Source of the DNA: Azotosporobacter soli
Lineage (GTDB): Bacteria; Bacillota; Negativicutes; SG130
Direction: 5' to 3'
Length of the DNA stretch: 51,261 nucleotides
Assembly (NCBI RefSeq): GCF_030542965.1
Contig: NZ_JAUAOA010000025.1
Span: 1-51,261, forward strand
Under the pieces are notes generated by a model. The model saw only the letters and a program-made list of their open reading frames with translations. It searched no databases and was not told where the DNA came from. A program made the position numbers and the translations under genes. This document shows positions 50,750-51,261 of this stretch, in pieces; positions within the stretch are counted from its first letter, which is position 1; every line of letters begins with the position of its first letter.

Positions 50750-51220
50750 ATGGATAACAGCAGTTTAGCACACACAAAATGGAAATGCAAATACCATATA
50801 GTTTTCGCACCGAAATACAGAAGACAAATCATATATGGGAAAATAAAAAGTGATATCGGAGTTATACTGAGAAAGCTATGCGAACATAAAGGTGTTGAAA
50901 TTATAGAAGCAAGTGCTTGCCCGGATCACGTTCACATGTTGGTAAGCATACCGCCGAAAATAAGCGTGTCAAGTTTTGTGGGGTATCTAAAAGGAAAGAG
51001 TTCATTAATGATATTTGATAGGCATGCGAACTTGAAATATCGATATGGCAATCGACAGTTTTGGTGTAAAGGATACTATGTAGATACAGTAGGTCGAAAT
51101 AAAAAAGCAATTGAAGAGTATATCAAAAATCAGTTAAAAGACGATGTGATCGCCGAGCAACTTACTTTGAAAGAGCTAGTTGACCCGTTCACGGGTGAGC
51201 CAGCAAAAAAGTCGAAATAA
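50750..51220 (+). CDS. tnpA: IS200/IS605-family transposase TnpA (copy 2)
   Basis: A 156-residue Y1 HUH transposase. HUH is in DHVHMLVSIPP and the nucleophile tyrosine in AIEEYIKNQ; SLAHTKWKCKYHIVF opens the protein as in copy 1. AAAGGAGGAG lies ten bases before the ATG but can be hidden in a stem. About a third of residues differ from copy 1, so it is a separate element of the same family. Base composition is AT-rich relative to the host. A hairpin ACCCC/GGGGT at 51222-51235 follows the stop, as in copy 1; the right end lies beyond the window. Confidence 0.93.
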   Translation: MDNSSLAHTKWKCKYHIVFAPKYRRQIIYGKIKSDIGVILRKLCEHKGVEIIEASACPDHVHMLVSIPPKISVSSFVGYLKGKSSLMIFDRHANLKYRYGNRQFWCKGYYVDTVGRNKKAIEEYIKNQLKDDVIAEQLTLKELVDPFTGEPAKKSK

Positions 51221-51221
51221 G

Positions 51222-51235
51222 ACCCCTTTAGGGGT
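51222..51235 (+). repeat. Hairpin after tnpA copy 2
   Basis: ACCCCTTTAGGGGT folds into a five-pair stem just after the stop codon. Copy 1 has the matching ATCCCTTTAGGGAT at 548-561, so it is a conserved part of the right end. Confidence 0.6.
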
Positions 51236-51261
51236 AGACTGAAAAGGCTATGCGGTTGGCG

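Noticed and set aside
1-51261. Composite transposon formed by the two tnpA elements
   Set aside because: The elements are clearly different in sequence, enclose 50 kb of ordinary metabolic genes and IS200-type elements do not usually form composites.
1-51261. CRISPR array, prophage or defence island
   Set aside because: No regularly spaced direct repeats, cas genes, phage structural genes or known defence genes were seen.

Overview
The window looks like chromosomal DNA from an amino-acid-fermenting anaerobe of the Negativicutes (Firmicutes with an outer membrane). The basis is gene content: a methylaspartate-pathway cluster for glutamate fermentation, a linked aspartate/malate/fumarate/succinate block, a 2-hydroxyacyl-CoA-dehydratase-type iron-sulfur protein with its activase, and several chemoreceptors. 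Anaeromusa-type glutamate fermenters are the nearest match I can think of, but this is an inference; no rRNA or other taxonomic marker is present. Nearly all genes are on the + strand.

Layout. 1-680 and 50630-51261: two different, AT-rich IS200-type tnpA elements in the same orientation, one at each end of the window. 815-1759: a secreted protein of two degenerate CHAP-like repeats. 1840-11130: a chemosensory operon (two CheW, one receptor with an atypical signalling tip, CheB with a dead receiver, CheR-TPR, CheA-REC hybrid, a lone receiver, a 66-residue lone histidine-kinase DHp domain, and an NtrC-type sigma-54 activator). 11290-13580: a textbook sigma-54 promoter, then a GGDEF protein and an EAL-HDOD protein. 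Together these suggest a chemosensory array that feeds a phosphorelay and a sigma-54 promoter and so sets c-di-GMP levels instead of flagellar rotation. 13677-15368: a canonical chemoreceptor.

15413-17283: a TetR/MdtG-like efflux pair with a visible operator. 17349-19934: thioesterase, glutamate racemase, a membrane-anchored unknown and a CofE-like protein. 19942-26642: a dehydratase/double-cubane-type Fe-S protein, its activase, a hydantoinase-A-like protein, an HDAC-like deacetylase, RNase PH, XTP pyrophosphatase and a YfcE-type phosphodiesterase. 26806-27486: a zinc-ribbon RDD membrane protein.

27654-38126: the glutamate fermentation cluster: GntR regulator with operator, glutamate mutase (GlmS, GlmL, GlmE), methylaspartate ammonia-lyase, a P-loop protein of unknown role, and citramalate (citrate-type) lyase CitD-E-F-C. 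It converts glutamate to methylaspartate, mesaconate, citramalate, then acetate plus pyruvate; only the mesaconase is not inside the cluster. 38161-45878: aspartate ammonia-lyase, malic enzyme, two-subunit class I fumarase (a candidate mesaconase as well) and fumarate reductase/succinate dehydrogenase CAB. 46013-48353: tRNA-Pro, -Gly, -Arg, an exonuclease, cysteine synthase and another tRNA-Arg. 48611-50575: a dCache chemoreceptor.

Many intergenic stretches hold strong hairpins. Some are clear terminators; others (20015-20070, 32022-32072, 42547-42624) have no U-tract and are unexplained.
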